A stretch of 64,000 bases of DNA from Desulfobacteraceae bacterium (GCA_013003715.1 JABDIN010000030.1:1-64000), one strand, 5' to 3'. Counted from the first letter of the stretch, positions 27,001 to 36,042 are shown. The notes: generated from the letters alone by a model not told the origin. Numbers and translations: made by a program.

Positions 27001-28100
27001 TGAGCCAGTTCATCCATGGCCGGTTCGGTGTGGATATACCGGCTACCGCATGGCCCGAGGAACAATTATCGGATCATTTAAAAATGCGCATTGCCCTGAC
27101 AGATCCCAAAGGCGATATCATTCGAGCAGGCAGAGATAAAAGTATTCTGAAAACAGCTGAAGGACTCGATGACATCGGCGCCGAATTTAAAAATGCCTGC
27201 GCGAAACGGGAACGTCGAATAACAAGCGATTGGGATATCGGCGATCTGCCGGATTCCATTCAATTGACCGGGCGGCGGGGCGGGAAATGGGTGGTTTATC
27301 CCGGACTATCGGTGGAGGATAAGGAGATATGGCTGCGATTATCCCAAAACCGTGCTAAAGCGAATATCTCACATGTCAAGGGGGTTGCGGCATTATTGTC
27401 CCGCTATTTTTCCAAAGATCTGAAATATCTAAAAAAAGATCTGATAGTACCGGTGCTGTCAATCGAAACCGTGGCGTTTTTCGGTGGCCCAAAGGTGTTT
27501 GAGAAATATTTATTTCAACGGATTGCCGGAGAGTTGTTCGAAAAGAATATCCGGACCGCCGAACAATATGCCACTTATCGAGACACCCTTTCCCACGCCA
27601 TCATACACCGGAAGGGAAAGGAAAAAATCGACCTTGTCGTCCCCCTGTTGAAGGTCTATCGCGCCACCCGCGACACCTTGCACGACCTGGAGAAAACCCA
27701 TCCATCAAATCCGGGAGTATTGGATATAGTCAGATCCATTCGAGAGGAACTCACAAAACTGATGCCCGAGAATTTCGTTTTATTATATCCCAATTCCCGT
27801 CTTGAAAAGATGGACCGGTACTTAAAATCAATGTCCATTCGGGCTCAGCGCGGCGCCGTGAATCCTGAAAAGGATCAGGTGAGAAGGGAACAGATCACGC
27901 CTTTCACCGAACAGCTATCCGAGATGATCAAGGGGTTGTCGCCGAACACATCACCTGAAAAACGATCGGCCATAGAAGGGTTATTCTGGATGATAGAGGA
28001 GTACAAGATCTCGGTGTTCGCCCAGGAAATCAAAACCGACGGACCAATATCCAAAAAACGGTTGTCAAAGCGTATTCGTGAAATGGAGCGGATGATTTAA
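24075..28100 (+). CDS. hrpA: ATP-dependent RNA helicase HrpA
   Basis: A 1341-aa DEAH-box helicase of normal HrpA length (E. coli 1300 aa). The helicase core carries Walker A GETGSGKTT near residue 114, TQPRRIAAISVSQRIAEE, DEAHERSLN near 205, SATIDTDKF, and motif VI QRQGRCGRV. It is followed by HA2 and OB-fold regions and a long C-terminal DUF3418 segment, which begins near 700. HrpA is linked to ribosome rescue and RNA remodelling. The start is uncertain: GTG 24075 is the longest, and GTG 24093 is possible. The gene ends 8 bases before the convergent glycosyltransferase. Confidence 0.93.
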   Translation: MRQVRPVNSFSTQINAIHRFLPDMLTADRVVIKKEIFRLRRLMRHEGDAGQMATAIRELRAHAKKCVNRKSKRIQNRPRPTYPEDLPITTKGNDIIESIRANQVVIISGETGSGKTTQIPKLCLAAGRGIDGKIACTQPRRIAAISVSQRIAEELGEPLGRSVGYKIRFKEKGGQNVYIKIMTDGMLLAETQHDRYLNEYDTIIIDEAHERSLNIDFSLGIIKTLLAKRIDLKLIITSATIDTDKFSKAFNGAPVIEVSGRMYPVDTRYEFPENGFDEISDATHVEWAVTVLDRLHKKNPYGDVLVFMPTEQDIRETCDLIEGRKHDGLVVMPLFARMPANLQKRVFSSVPARKVVVATNIAETSLTIPGIKYVIDTGLARISQYLPRTRTTSLPVVPVSKSSADQRQGRCGRVENGVCIRLYPESDYNNRPQFTQPEILRSNLAEVILRMIALKLGDISVFPFIDNPAEKSIRDGFNLLLELGAITTPARSNRKKQGTRRGEEKTGPRFVLTSYGQLMAKIPLDPRLSRIIIEARQQECLNEIMIITAALSIMDPRERPPEKQAEADRAHAGFSDANSDFISLLNIWNDYHNSRSGKMGLGHLKKYCKSNFLSFNRMREWRDIHHQIQVLLKEHDIIDNSAKQARTSIEPFSETYVAVHKSILSGFLSNIAMRAEKPYFKGAMGKEIMIFPGSGLFKSPGKWVVAAEIVETSRVFARGVANIDNRWIEPFARNQCKYTYLNPHWEKNRGEVRATKQVSLYGLLIDSGTTVSFGKINPEEATGIFIQSALIQQDVKKPAPFMVHNRRLIEEIGSLEDRIRRRDLLVDEYNLVRFYEQRLEGIYSIDTLMKHIKNRGSDDFLRMRKEDLQLYTPAHDELNQYPDKVRVGEQEYMVSYRFDPGREDDGVTIGIPADAAASVATEELDWIVPGLFGEKITEMLKGLPKQFRKKLVPISTSVDIIVAEMPSKKTRLKTQLSQFIHGRFGVDIPATAWPEEQLSDHLKMRIALTDPKGDIIRAGRDKSILKTAEGLDDIGAEFKNACAKRERRITSDWDIGDLPDSIQLTGRRGGKWVVYPGLSVEDKEIWLRLSQNRAKANISHVKGVAALLSRYFSKDLKYLKKDLIVPVLSIETVAFFGGPKVFEKYLFQRIAGELFEKNIRTAEQYATYRDTLSHAIIHRKGKEKIDLVVPLLKVYRATRDTLHDLEKTHPSNPGVLDIVRSIREELTKLMPENFVLLYPNSRLEKMDRYLKSMSIRAQRGAVNPEKDQVRREQITPFTEQLSEMIKGLSPNTSPEKRSAIEGLFWMIEEYKISVFAQEIKTDGPISKKRLSKRIREMERMI

Positions 28101-28107
28101 CCACCCG

Positions 28108-28950
28108 TCACGGCTTCATATACTTTTCGGCAAGGGAGAGGTAGCCGTCCGCCTGATCCGGGCGGCCGTGTTTCCGGCAACCGGCGGCGTATATTTTACA
28201 TTTTTCGGCCAGCACGGCGGCAGCGGCACGCGTCTGGCCGGCATCAAGGTTTGGGCTCTCCAACGCCTTGAGCAGAGCTTGTATCCTGAACTTATCCAAT
28301 TCCGGCATTCCCGAGAGCTGATCATCATGACCGCCGCGTTTTATGATCAACGGCGTTTCGATAAGGCCCACCGGGTATTTCCAGGTCGTGCGGAGCCATA
28401 AATCGTAGTCTTCACAGGCCGGCAGGGATTCATCAAATACACCTATGTCGTCGAAAAGGCTATGGCGCATCATCACGGCGGATGGACTGACCAGGCAAAG
28501 CGGCAGGCACTTTTCGAAAATCATACCCGATAGTTTTTTATGCCTTTTTTTCGGATTTACCCGGACACCCTTACGGATCCAGATCTCCTCAGTCTGGCAG
28601 ATATGATATTGCGGGTGATCGTTAAAATAAGCCAGTTGAACCGCCAGCTTTTCCGGCAACCACAGATCATCCGAGTCCAGAAATGCGATATATTCCCCGC
28701 GAGAGCTATGGATGCCCCTGTTTCGGGCCGCGCTTACCCCCCGGTTCTCCTGGTGAATGATACTTATGTCCGTTCCATAACCAGTGAGGATGCGCGCCGT
28801 ATCATCCGTCGAGCCGTCATCAACCACAATCAATTCAAACTCACGGCAGGTCTGATTCAGTACGGAGTCGACGGCCTCTGGTAAAATCCACCCCCGATTA
28901 TGGGTTGGAATAATCACGCTTACCATGGGAGGGGCTTCTTCTTTTTTCAT
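28108..28950 (-). CDS. Family 2 glycosyltransferase
   Basis: A 280-aa GT-A fold enzyme. Motifs are VSVIIPTHNRGWILPEAVDS at the N-terminus, VVDDGSTDDT (nucleotide binding), and the metal-binding DSDD in FLDSDDLWLPEKL; the later ACEDYDLWLRT provides the ED of the acceptor site. Residues 230-280 form a helical, repeat-like tail. It is a lone gene with no capsule or LPS neighbours, so its acceptor is unknown. ATG 28950 is preferred over 29025, since the extra 25 residues are non-conserved and neither site has a strong Shine-Dalgarno. Confidence 0.85.
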   Translation of the reverse strand: MKKEEAPPMVSVIIPTHNRGWILPEAVDSVLNQTCREFELIVVDDGSTDDTARILTGYGTDISIIHQENRGVSAARNRGIHSSRGEYIAFLDSDDLWLPEKLAVQLAYFNDHPQYHICQTEEIWIRKGVRVNPKKRHKKLSGMIFEKCLPLCLVSPSAVMMRHSLFDDIGVFDESLPACEDYDLWLRTTWKYPVGLIETPLIIKRGGHDDQLSGMPELDKFRIQALLKALESPNLDAGQTRAAAAVLAEKCKIYAAGCRKHGRPDQADGYLSLAEKYMKP

Positions 28951-29025
28951 AAATTCCGTCCGGCCATCGCCATCACTGTTGTTTTTGTCGGGCTTTCCGT
29001 CAAATCCACAGGCACGGATTGACAT

Positions 29026-29367
29026 CTGCGCCGGTTATGGTGTAAAAATTAGCGTATAGCATGCACCGGATTCAATATCTATTTTTATAATGCGCCTGAG
29101 ATCGGTATGGGGGGTGATTTCAGGTATCCTATTTAAATATTAAATTAAAAGACCTACTCTCTATCCATTATCGAAAGCACCCCACTCATAGAGAGCCAAT
29201 CCGGATTCATTATACTATCATCGGTCTGCTTCGGCTATTCCTTACCGTTGAAGTTACCAACATGATCTGTTTATCATTCAGATACGGGACACAACGTATC
29301 CGGGCGGTGAAGTTTTTGAATTTTAAAACCTGCACCTTAATTACTATCGATAAAGAGGAGGAGAAAC
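29026..29367. other. Gene-free region upstream of TRAP operon
   Basis: About 340 AT-rich bases between the divergent glycosyltransferase and the TRAP solute-binding gene. It presumably holds both promoters. I cannot assign a convincing -35/-10 pair; a TATAAT near 29090 lacks a matching -35. Confidence 0.4.
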
Positions 29368-30351
29368 ATGAAAAAACTTGTTGTATTGTCTGTTTGTTTA
29401 CTGGCTGTCTCATTGATGTTCATCGGATGCGGCAAAGAAGAGGCGAAGACGGCGTCAAAATTCGTCACCATCGGGACCGGCGGCATCACCGGTGTATACT
29501 ATCCCACCGGGGGCGCCATTGCCAAGATGGTCAATGCCAAACGCAAAGATTATGGTATCCGGGCTACCGTCGAATCCACCGGCGGTTCGGTGTTTAACAT
29601 CAATGCGATCCTGGCCGGAGATCTCGAATTCGGTGTGGCCCAGTCCGACCGCCAATATCAGGCGGTCAAGGGTATTGCCGACTGGTCGGACAAGGGTCCC
29701 CAGGAAGACCTGCGAGCTGTGTTTTCCATCCACGCCGAAACGGTTGACCTGATCGCCGCCGTCGATGCCGGCATCAACAGTATCCAGGACCTCAAGGGCA
29801 AACGCATCAATGTGGGCAACGTCGGTTCCGGTTACCGCCAAAACGCAATAGACGCCCTTGAAGCCAATGGCCTGAATTTCGAGTCCGATTTTCATGCCGA
29901 AAGTCTTAAGGCCGCCGAAGCTCCCGGACTCATCCAGGACGGCCGTATCGATGCAGCCTTCTACACCGTTGGACACCCCAGCGGTTACTATAAAGAAGCC
30001 ACCGCCGGTACCCGCAAGGTCAAATTTATCCCGATACCCAACGCGGAAGCCCTGGTGGAAAAATATCCCTATTACGCCGCGGCCAAAACCCTGATGTCCA
30101 ACTACCCGGGGGCGGAGAATACGGAAGAGGCGGTGGAAACCTTCGGTGTCAAGGCCACTTTCGTCACATCCGCCAAGGTCTCGGATGAGGTGGTTTACGC
30201 CATCGTCAAGGAAGTGTTTGAAAACTTCGAGACGTTCAAGAAACTGCACCCGGCCTATGCCGGTTTAACCAAAGAGAGCATGCTTGCCGGTCTCTCCGCG
30301 CCGATTCATCCCGGTGCCATGAAGTATTATAAGGAAGCCGGCCTGAAATAG
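29368..30351 (+). CDS. TAXI-family TRAP transporter solute-binding lipoprotein
   Basis: A 327-aa binding protein of the TAXI (TRAP-associated extracytoplasmic immunogenic) family. It has a lipoprotein signal with lipobox LMFIGC (Cys22), then VTIGTGGITGVYYPTGGAI, where the family binds its ligand, and AVFSIHAETVDLIAA, GKRINVGNVGSGYRQNAI and DAAFYTVGHPSGYY. Ligands of this family include glutamate-like acids and other carboxylates; here it is unknown. GAGGAGG lies before the ATG. The permease follows after a 200-base gap containing a stem-loop. Confidence 0.93.
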   Translation: MKKLVVLSVCLLAVSLMFIGCGKEEAKTASKFVTIGTGGITGVYYPTGGAIAKMVNAKRKDYGIRATVESTGGSVFNINAILAGDLEFGVAQSDRQYQAVKGIADWSDKGPQEDLRAVFSIHAETVDLIAAVDAGINSIQDLKGKRINVGNVGSGYRQNAIDALEANGLNFESDFHAESLKAAEAPGLIQDGRIDAAFYTVGHPSGYYKEATAGTRKVKFIPIPNAEALVEKYPYYAAAKTLMSNYPGAENTEEAVETFGVKATFVTSAKVSDEVVYAIVKEVFENFETFKKLHPAYAGLTKESMLAGLSAPIHPGAMKYYKEAGLK

Positions 30352-30367
30352 TCCGGTGTACAACAGG

Positions 30368-30405
30368 CGGCAGACCTTGCTTCTGGCGGAAACGGGGGTC
30401 TGCCG
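30368..30405. other. Stem-loop between TRAP binding protein and permease
   Basis: CGGCAGACC pairs with GGTCTGCCG (9 bp) around a 20-base loop, 16 bases after the binding-protein stop, with no U-tract. A structure here could stabilise the upstream mRNA, so that more binding protein than permease is made. Confidence 0.5.
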
Positions 30406-30553
30406 TCATACCGGTACCTGATCGACCACCCCTTGTTGTCGGGACACATGCGGGTCCGGTTACCGCCGGTGCCGGATGCTTAAAACAATGTTCAGCCCTC
30501 TCGCCTGATGCGGTAATGGCAGATTCCGACCCTTCCTTCCCATGGAGTAGATG

Positions 30554-32635
30554 ATGAGCATAATCAAAAAAGAAATCGACGATCACGATGACGGTTTAAA
30601 GCTGGCAAAACAGATGGCCGAGGAAGAGGAAGGCTTTGGAAGGCGGCCCAAAGGCCCGTCCAAATGGGTGATTCCCGTTATTTGCGTGACCTGGAGTGTT
30701 TTCCAACTCTCCATTGCGAGCTGGTTGATCCTGGACACCACCTTCATCCGCTCTATCCACCTGGGCTTCGCGCTCCTGGTGGTCTATCTCAACTACCCGC
30801 TGCTGAAAAAACCGTTTCTCGGTTTAAAATTCCTGTCAGCCAAAAACCGCATCCCCATCTTCGACTTTACCGTGGCCCTGGTGGCGGCTTTTGCGGCGCT
30901 TTACATCGCCATTGATTATGAAGGTATGACCCTGCGCTATGGGGATCCCATCGCAAGGGACATTGTCATCGGACTCGTTCTGGTATTTCTGCTGCTGGAG
31001 GCTTCCCGCCGGGTCATCGGACCCGCTCTGCCGGTGATCGCCGGGGCATTCATCGTCTATGCCTTTGCCGGCCCCTACATGCCGGACCTGATTGCCTTCA
31101 AGGGAACGTCCATGAACCGTTTCGTCGGTCAGATGACCATGTCCACCGAAGGCATCTATGGTATTCCATTGGATGTTTCGGCCACCATTGTATTTCTGTT
31201 CGTTCTTTTCGGGGCCATGCTCGATAAAGCGGGTGCCGGACAATATTTTATTCACCTGGCATTGAGTCTTTTGGGGGGGTTCAAAGGTGGTCCGGCCAAG
31301 GCAGCGGTCATGGGCAGCGGTTTAACCGGGCTGGTATCCGGATCCAGTATCGCCAATATCGTTACCACCGGCACATTCACCATCCCCTTGATGAAAAAAG
31401 TGGGTTACCCGGCGAAAAAAGCGGCGGCCGTCGAGGTGGCCGCCAGCACGGATGGGCAATTGGCACCACCGATCATGGGTGCCGCGGCTTTCATCATCGC
31501 CGAATACGTAAACGTCCCCTATGTGGAAGTGATCAAAGCGGCGGCCGTACCGGCATTTGCCTCTTATGCCGCCCTGTTCTACATCACCCACATCGAAGCA
31601 TCCAAACTGGGATTACAGGGGATACCGCGTGCTGAGTTGCCGCCGTTTTTCAAAACCTTCATGGGGGGGTTGCAATATATCTTTCCGATCCTGGTGCTGC
31701 TCTACGAATTGATCGTGGTTCGGCATTCGCCGGAGCTTGCCGCTTTCCACGCGATCTGGATCATGGCGGTGGTCATGCTGCTGCAACGGCCCGTCCAGGC
31801 GTATTTCCGGAAAGAACCCATGATTCCGGCTTTAAAGCACGGTATTACCGATATTTTTTCAGCCCTGGCGGCCGGTGCCCGCAACATGGTTTCCGTTGCG
31901 CTGGCCACGGCCGCGGCCGGCATCATCGTGGGCGTCGTTGCTCTGGGACTGGGCCAACTGATTACGGCCATCATCGACACTCTCTCGGGGGGTAACATCT
32001 ACCTGATGCTTGTTATTACGGCCATCGCCAGCCTGATTATCGGCATGGGCCTGCCCACAACGGCCACCTACATCGTCATGGCCTCCCTGACCGCTCCCGT
32101 CATCGTCGAAATCGGTATGCTCAACGATTTTATCGTACCGTTGATGGCAGCGCACCTGTTCTGTTTTTATTTCGGAATCCTGGCCGACGACACACCACCG
32201 GTGGGTCTGGCGGCATATGCAGCCGCGGCCATTGCCAAATCTCCCCCCATACCCACCGGTTTGCAGGGGTTCATGTATGATATACGAACTGCCATCCTGC
32301 CGTTCATGTTTATCTTCAATGCTGACCTGATCCTGCACAATATCAACAACTGGTTCCAGGGGATTTTGATTTTCCTGATGGCCTGCTTCGGCAACTTCGC
32401 CTTTGCGTCGGCCACCCAGGGATGGTTTGTGGCCCGAAACAAAATCTGGGAGTTGCCCCTGCTATTGACCGTAACCATCATGCTCATGCGGCCGGACATG
32501 ATCGCCGGATGGATGCGAATCCCCCATGACCAGCGCTATTGGGTATACCCCATGGGCCTTGCCCTCTTTGGTGTAATCTATCTGATGCAACGGCCCCGGA
32601 TCACCAAAACACAGGCGCTGCCTGAACTGTCATGA
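30554..32635 (+). CDS. TRAP transporter permease, fused 4TM/12TM
   Basis: A 693-aa permease in which the small (DctQ-like) and large (DctM-like) subunits are one chain, the form that partners with TAXI binding proteins. The N-terminal 60 residues are charged and cytoplasmic. About four membrane segments precede the DctM part, which has GSGLTGLVSGSSIANIVTTG, AAASTDGQLAPPIMGAAAF-like text at 290-312, and GMGLPTTATYIVMASL near 500. It uses an ion gradient for uptake. ATG 30554 is favoured over 30551 because GGAG then sits 6 bases upstream. A universal stress protein gene follows. Confidence 0.93.
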   Translation: MSIIKKEIDDHDDGLKLAKQMAEEEEGFGRRPKGPSKWVIPVICVTWSVFQLSIASWLILDTTFIRSIHLGFALLVVYLNYPLLKKPFLGLKFLSAKNRIPIFDFTVALVAAFAALYIAIDYEGMTLRYGDPIARDIVIGLVLVFLLLEASRRVIGPALPVIAGAFIVYAFAGPYMPDLIAFKGTSMNRFVGQMTMSTEGIYGIPLDVSATIVFLFVLFGAMLDKAGAGQYFIHLALSLLGGFKGGPAKAAVMGSGLTGLVSGSSIANIVTTGTFTIPLMKKVGYPAKKAAAVEVAASTDGQLAPPIMGAAAFIIAEYVNVPYVEVIKAAAVPAFASYAALFYITHIEASKLGLQGIPRAELPPFFKTFMGGLQYIFPILVLLYELIVVRHSPELAAFHAIWIMAVVMLLQRPVQAYFRKEPMIPALKHGITDIFSALAAGARNMVSVALATAAAGIIVGVVALGLGQLITAIIDTLSGGNIYLMLVITAIASLIIGMGLPTTATYIVMASLTAPVIVEIGMLNDFIVPLMAAHLFCFYFGILADDTPPVGLAAYAAAAIAKSPPIPTGLQGFMYDIRTAILPFMFIFNADLILHNINNWFQGILIFLMACFGNFAFASATQGWFVARNKIWELPLLLTVTIMLMRPDMIAGWMRIPHDQRYWVYPMGLALFGVIYLMQRPRITKTQALPELS

Positions 32636-32717
32636 GTTCTTTTGCTCACATTCAGGAAACGGCACGTAATTGGGATAAACAGACGATATCATCACAACTC
32701 AGGTGGGGAGACCGACA

Positions 32718-33212
32718 ATGCATAAAATAAAAAATATCATGGTGGCTATCGCATTCGCGGATTATTCAAAAGGTATCTTCAGCTATGCGGCGGACCTGGC
32801 TAACCAGACCGGTGCGAACTTGCTGGTGGCCAGCATCATCAACTCGAGGGATGTGGATGCCGTCACGAAAATCGAGTCCATGGGGTATGAGGTGGGGGGC
32901 AACCACTACGTGGATGATATTAAAAAGGAGCGTTCTGATCTACTCGACGCCTTTGTGAGCGACACCGGGTTTCCCCGGGACCGGATAAAAACCATTTTTA
33001 CTGTGGGTAATCCAGTGGCGGCACTACTCAAGATAACGGTTGAAAACGACGTTGACCTGGTGGTGATGGGTGTGAAGGGGCGAACGGACCTGGAGCATAT
33101 TTTCGTGGGTTCGGTTGCGGAAAAAATGTTCCGGAAATGCCCGGTGACCATTGTCTCCTACCGGGATGAAAAAACCGCCCAACGTCTGAGAAAGCGCATC
33201 CAGCAAACATAA
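32718..33212 (+). CDS. Universal stress protein (ATP-binding type)
   Basis: A 164-aa UspA-family protein. The C-terminal GVKGRTDLEHIFVGSVAEKM has the G-2x-G-9x-G(S) pattern of nucleotide-binding members, and KIKNIMVAIAFADYSKGIF is the first strand and loop. It follows the TRAP permease by about 80 bases. In Halomonas the TeaABC TRAP transporter is controlled by the ATP-binding UspA protein TeaD, so a role in tuning this transporter is a reasonable inference. GGGGAG supports ATG 32718; the GTG at 32703 is rejected. Confidence 0.9.
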   Translation: MHKIKNIMVAIAFADYSKGIFSYAADLANQTGANLLVASIINSRDVDAVTKIESMGYEVGGNHYVDDIKKERSDLLDAFVSDTGFPRDRIKTIFTVGNPVAALLKITVENDVDLVVMGVKGRTDLEHIFVGSVAEKMFRKCPVTIVSYRDEKTAQRLRKRIQQT

Positions 33213-33251
33213 CCGCCCTGAGTTTGTCCACAAACCACAGGAGGGTAAGCG

Positions 33252-33743
33252 ATGAAAAAGCGGCTGTTTTTTTCAATCCCGTTCGTCTTACTATTCCTTT
33301 TTGCGCTGATTCCCTTTTCCATTGCCGCCGACCGTTTTACGGACAATGGAGACGGCACGGTGACCGATCATGAATTGGGGGTGATGTGGGCCACCCATGA
33401 CAACAACGGCGATATCAATTGGCATCAGGCCGTGCAATGGTCCCTATATACCTTTCCCTATACCCTGACCACCTGGTACGACAATTGGCGTCTCCCCTCC
33501 CTTACGGAACTCCAAAGCCTCGCTATCGATGACAAACGCGCCAAGGGATATGAGACCAACTGCGGCCAGTGGGTGAAAATCGTTCCGTATATCCGGCTCA
33601 GTTGCGGGTGGATATGGACCTCCGAAACGGATCCGGTGGCTCCCACGGCCCGCGTATTCAATTTTAATAATGTTTACCACTACACCGTTCGCAAAGTTCA
33701 CCAGCGCGCCTACCGGGTGCTGCCGGTGCGGGATCTGGAGTAG
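33252..33743 (+). CDS. Exported DUF1566 (Lcl-domain) protein
   Basis: A 163-aa secreted protein. The signal peptide (residues 1-25, cut after SIAA) is followed by one Lcl/DUF1566 domain. Family features are RFTDNGDGTVTDHELGVMW, the WRLPSLTELQSL motif, WIWTSETD, and a C-terminal AYRVLPVRDLE. Such domains occur in surface proteins and phage tail-like adhesins, with no known enzymatic role. AGGAGG lies upstream of the ATG. It may be the last gene of the TRAP operon, since it begins 39 bases after the stress protein. Confidence 0.85.
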   Translation: MKKRLFFSIPFVLLFLFALIPFSIAADRFTDNGDGTVTDHELGVMWATHDNNGDINWHQAVQWSLYTFPYTLTTWYDNWRLPSLTELQSLAIDDKRAKGYETNCGQWVKIVPYIRLSCGWIWTSETDPVAPTARVFNFNNVYHYTVRKVHQRAYRVLPVRDLE

Positions 33744-33780
33744 ACCGAGCCGGCACATTGTTTTTAGCCTCAAGGCAGCG

Positions 33781-34953
33781 CTAGAAGTGGGCAACCAGGT
33801 TGGTATAGAATTCAAAAGCGCGGACGATTGCTGAAACCGGGCAATGCTCGTCCCTTGAATGGGCCAGTTTATCGTCCCCCGGTCCAAATCCGATTGTCGG
33901 GATACCGCGTTTGGAGGTGGCGACGCCATTGGTGCTGAAATCCCATGTCGTCATTCTGGGCTTGCAACCGTTCAGCTCTTCAAATGCAGACACACATGCC
34001 GTGGTCAGTTCGTGCGCTTCGTCGATTTCCCATGCCGGCAGGAAGGAATGCAGCACGATATCTTCGCCTTTCCAACTCTTTCCGGCGACACTATGGATTT
34101 CCCAGGTCGCATCGGTACCGTCCAACAGCAATTCCATTTCCTGAGCCAAACCCTGTTCATCTTCGCCCATGACCAGCCTTCTGTCGAGATATATTCGGCA
34201 ATGATCCGGTATCGCATTCAGCGATACGGCATCACTATCAATCTTTGTGAGCGCCAGCGATCCCCTATCGCCTTGAATGCCCATGAATTTCTGGCCGAGC
34301 GCTTCGACCCGTTTGATGATGGCGTTCATTTTGTAAACGGCATTGACGCCCTTTTCCGGCGCGCTGCCATGGGCGGATACACCTTGAACGTCCACTTTTA
34401 TGAGTGCTCTTCCTTTATGCCCCAAGGCCAATTGTGAATTACTCGGCTCACAGATGATCGCATAATCCGGACGAATACCGCTGTTTTCCAACAGGTAATG
34501 TACGGGCTCGCCGTCGTAATCCTCTTCCATGACGGAGGTGGAGATATAAATGGTTTTTCCCTTGTCCAGCCCCAGCTTCTTTATGGCATGCCCGGCATAG
34601 ACGCTTGCGGCGACGGCGCTTTTCATATCAACGGCTCCCCGGCCATAGAGTTTTCCATTGACAATGGCACCACTGAAAGCGCCCACCGACCATTGAACGG
34701 CATCATTCACTTCGACGGTATCGATATGGGAATCAAAAAGTATTTTTGTCGGACCATTGCCGATGACACCGAAGACGTTTCCCAACCCATCGACCTTTAC
34801 TTGGTCATATGCCAGTTGGGTCATCTTGTCTTTGATGAACATGGCAAGTTCTTTTTCCTGTCCGGTATAGCTCCTTAATTTTACCAGCTCCTGTGCAAAC
34901 CGTATCAGCTCCGCTTCGATAACGGTGGCCATTTCCTTTATTTTCTCTTTCAC
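33781..34953 (-). CDS. M20 metallohydrolase, YgeY-like
   Basis: A 390-aa M20 dipeptidase/deacylase. Zinc ligands and catalytic residues are visible: DSHIDTV (His and catalytic Asp), the Asp of GRGAVDMKSAV, the catalytic Glu pair in VMEEDYDGE, and Glu in IICEPSN; the dimerisation domain is at about 180-300. Its closest look is the YgeY group, once tagged as selenium-metabolism hydrolases, whose substrate is not proven. No selenium genes are nearby. It uses a GTG start with AGGAG 8 bases upstream. The remains of a GntR regulator precede it by 28 bases. Confidence 0.82.
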   Translation of the reverse strand: MKEKIKEMATVIEAELIRFAQELVKLRSYTGQEKELAMFIKDKMTQLAYDQVKVDGLGNVFGVIGNGPTKILFDSHIDTVEVNDAVQWSVGAFSGAIVNGKLYGRGAVDMKSAVAASVYAGHAIKKLGLDKGKTIYISTSVMEEDYDGEPVHYLLENSGIRPDYAIICEPSNSQLALGHKGRALIKVDVQGVSAHGSAPEKGVNAVYKMNAIIKRVEALGQKFMGIQGDRGSLALTKIDSDAVSLNAIPDHCRIYLDRRLVMGEDEQGLAQEMELLLDGTDATWEIHSVAGKSWKGEDIVLHSFLPAWEIDEAHELTTACVSAFEELNGCKPRMTTWDFSTNGVATSKRGIPTIGFGPGDDKLAHSRDEHCPVSAIVRAFEFYTNLVAHF

Positions 34954-34981
34954 GCTTTTTACTCCTGCAATTCGTTTATCG

Positions 34982-35264
34982 TTAAATACCGTCCGGGCCG
35001 GAACGCATGCGGTTCAGGGCCATTTGCCAGTTGGTTTCAATGAGATCCCGGGTTACGGAGAACTCACCGGCGGCAAGTGTTTTCACCATCCGTGCATGTT
35101 CCATAATAGAGGTTTCAGCGGAAAGGCAACCGCCGAAGTAGATCACTTCAAGTCTGCGATGACATAACTTCAGGCCCGTCAGCATCTCGGACAGATAATG
35201 GTTGTCCGCGGTATCCACCAAGATGGGGTGCAACCCGGCATCAATGGTAACAGGGGCATTCCCA
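34982..35264 (-). pseudogene. GntR/FadR regulator fragment (C-terminal FCD-like part)
   Basis: The reading frame ends with about 90 residues that resemble the end of a FadR-type ligand domain: TIDAGLHPILVDTADNHYL matches the family's FH-x-L-x-x-x-A-x-N-x-x-L helix, and GEFSVTRDLIETNWQMALNR matches the final metal-His helix region (here with Asn/Trp in place of the usual His). No DNA-binding winged helix is present; the frame runs into the 3' end of the SRAP gene. I read it as the remnant of a regulator of the adjacent hydrolase. The family call rests on pattern only. Confidence 0.5.
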
Positions 35265-35957
35265 TCAGGTATTGAAATCAAACTCGGTTTGAACAGGTGC
35301 GATATTGGCGGGACCATTATGCCGCACGATATTCACCCGCTTTGAGACAGATTCTATTTTAAATTCGGTTTGGGCTTTGGATTTCAAGACGTTTCCCAAC
35401 GCCACCGTATCCTGTTGAACCGGGTCAATCCAGGTCTCATAGCAATCCGGATTTAGAATCACCGGCATACGGTGATGAATGGGGCGTATGGCATCGCATG
35501 CCGCCGTGGTGATGATGGTACAGGATTGATAGCGCTCCTGGGAGTCTTTTTGCTGCCAGGTTTCCCAGAGTCCTGCGAATGCAAAGGGTTTATCATCGGG
35601 CAGGGTAATAAATACGGGTTGCTTGTCGCCTTTTTTGCCGGCCCATTCGTAAAATCCATCGGCCAGGATCAGACAGCGTTTTTTCCTGAATGCATTCCGG
35701 AAGCTGGGTTTCTCGGCGATGGTTTCCGAACGGGCGTTGATCAATTTATGACCGATGGTGGTATCTTTGGCCCAGAACGGCACGAGACCCCAATGAAACC
35801 GGTCCAGGACATTTTGGCCGTCCCTTTTAACAATGGCGAGCACCGGCTGGGACGGGGCCACATTGTAATTGGCCGCGACATCGCACACCGTTTGATCTAT
35901 TGGGAAATATACCTGTAATTCCTCCAATTTTCGGAACCCCACGAATCGGCCGCACAT
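35265..35957 (-). CDS. SOS response-associated peptidase (SRAP, YedK/HMCES family)
   Basis: A 230-aa SRAP protein that shields abasic sites in single-stranded DNA through a thiazolidine cross-link made by Cys2. The sequence starts MCGRF, so Cys2 becomes N-terminal after Met removal. Other active-site parts are NYNVAPSQPV, INARSETIAEKPSF, the Glu of DGFYEW and the His of HHRMPVIL. ATG 35957 is fixed by this rule and by AAAGGA upstream, although the frame is open to 36206. It partly follows the radical SAM gene on the same strand. Confidence 0.93.
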   Translation of the reverse strand: MCGRFVGFRKLEELQVYFPIDQTVCDVAANYNVAPSQPVLAIVKRDGQNVLDRFHWGLVPFWAKDTTIGHKLINARSETIAEKPSFRNAFRKKRCLILADGFYEWAGKKGDKQPVFITLPDDKPFAFAGLWETWQQKDSQERYQSCTIITTAACDAIRPIHHRMPVILNPDCYETWIDPVQQDTVALGNVLKSKAQTEFKIESVSKRVNIVRHNGPANIAPVQTEFDFNT

Positions 35958-36042
35958 TTTTTTCCTTTCCGGGGAAGGTGGTGTTTCCCCGATTACCCTG
36001 CCCGTTTCAAGATCGTCGCCGGCTGGCGCTTTGACCACATAT

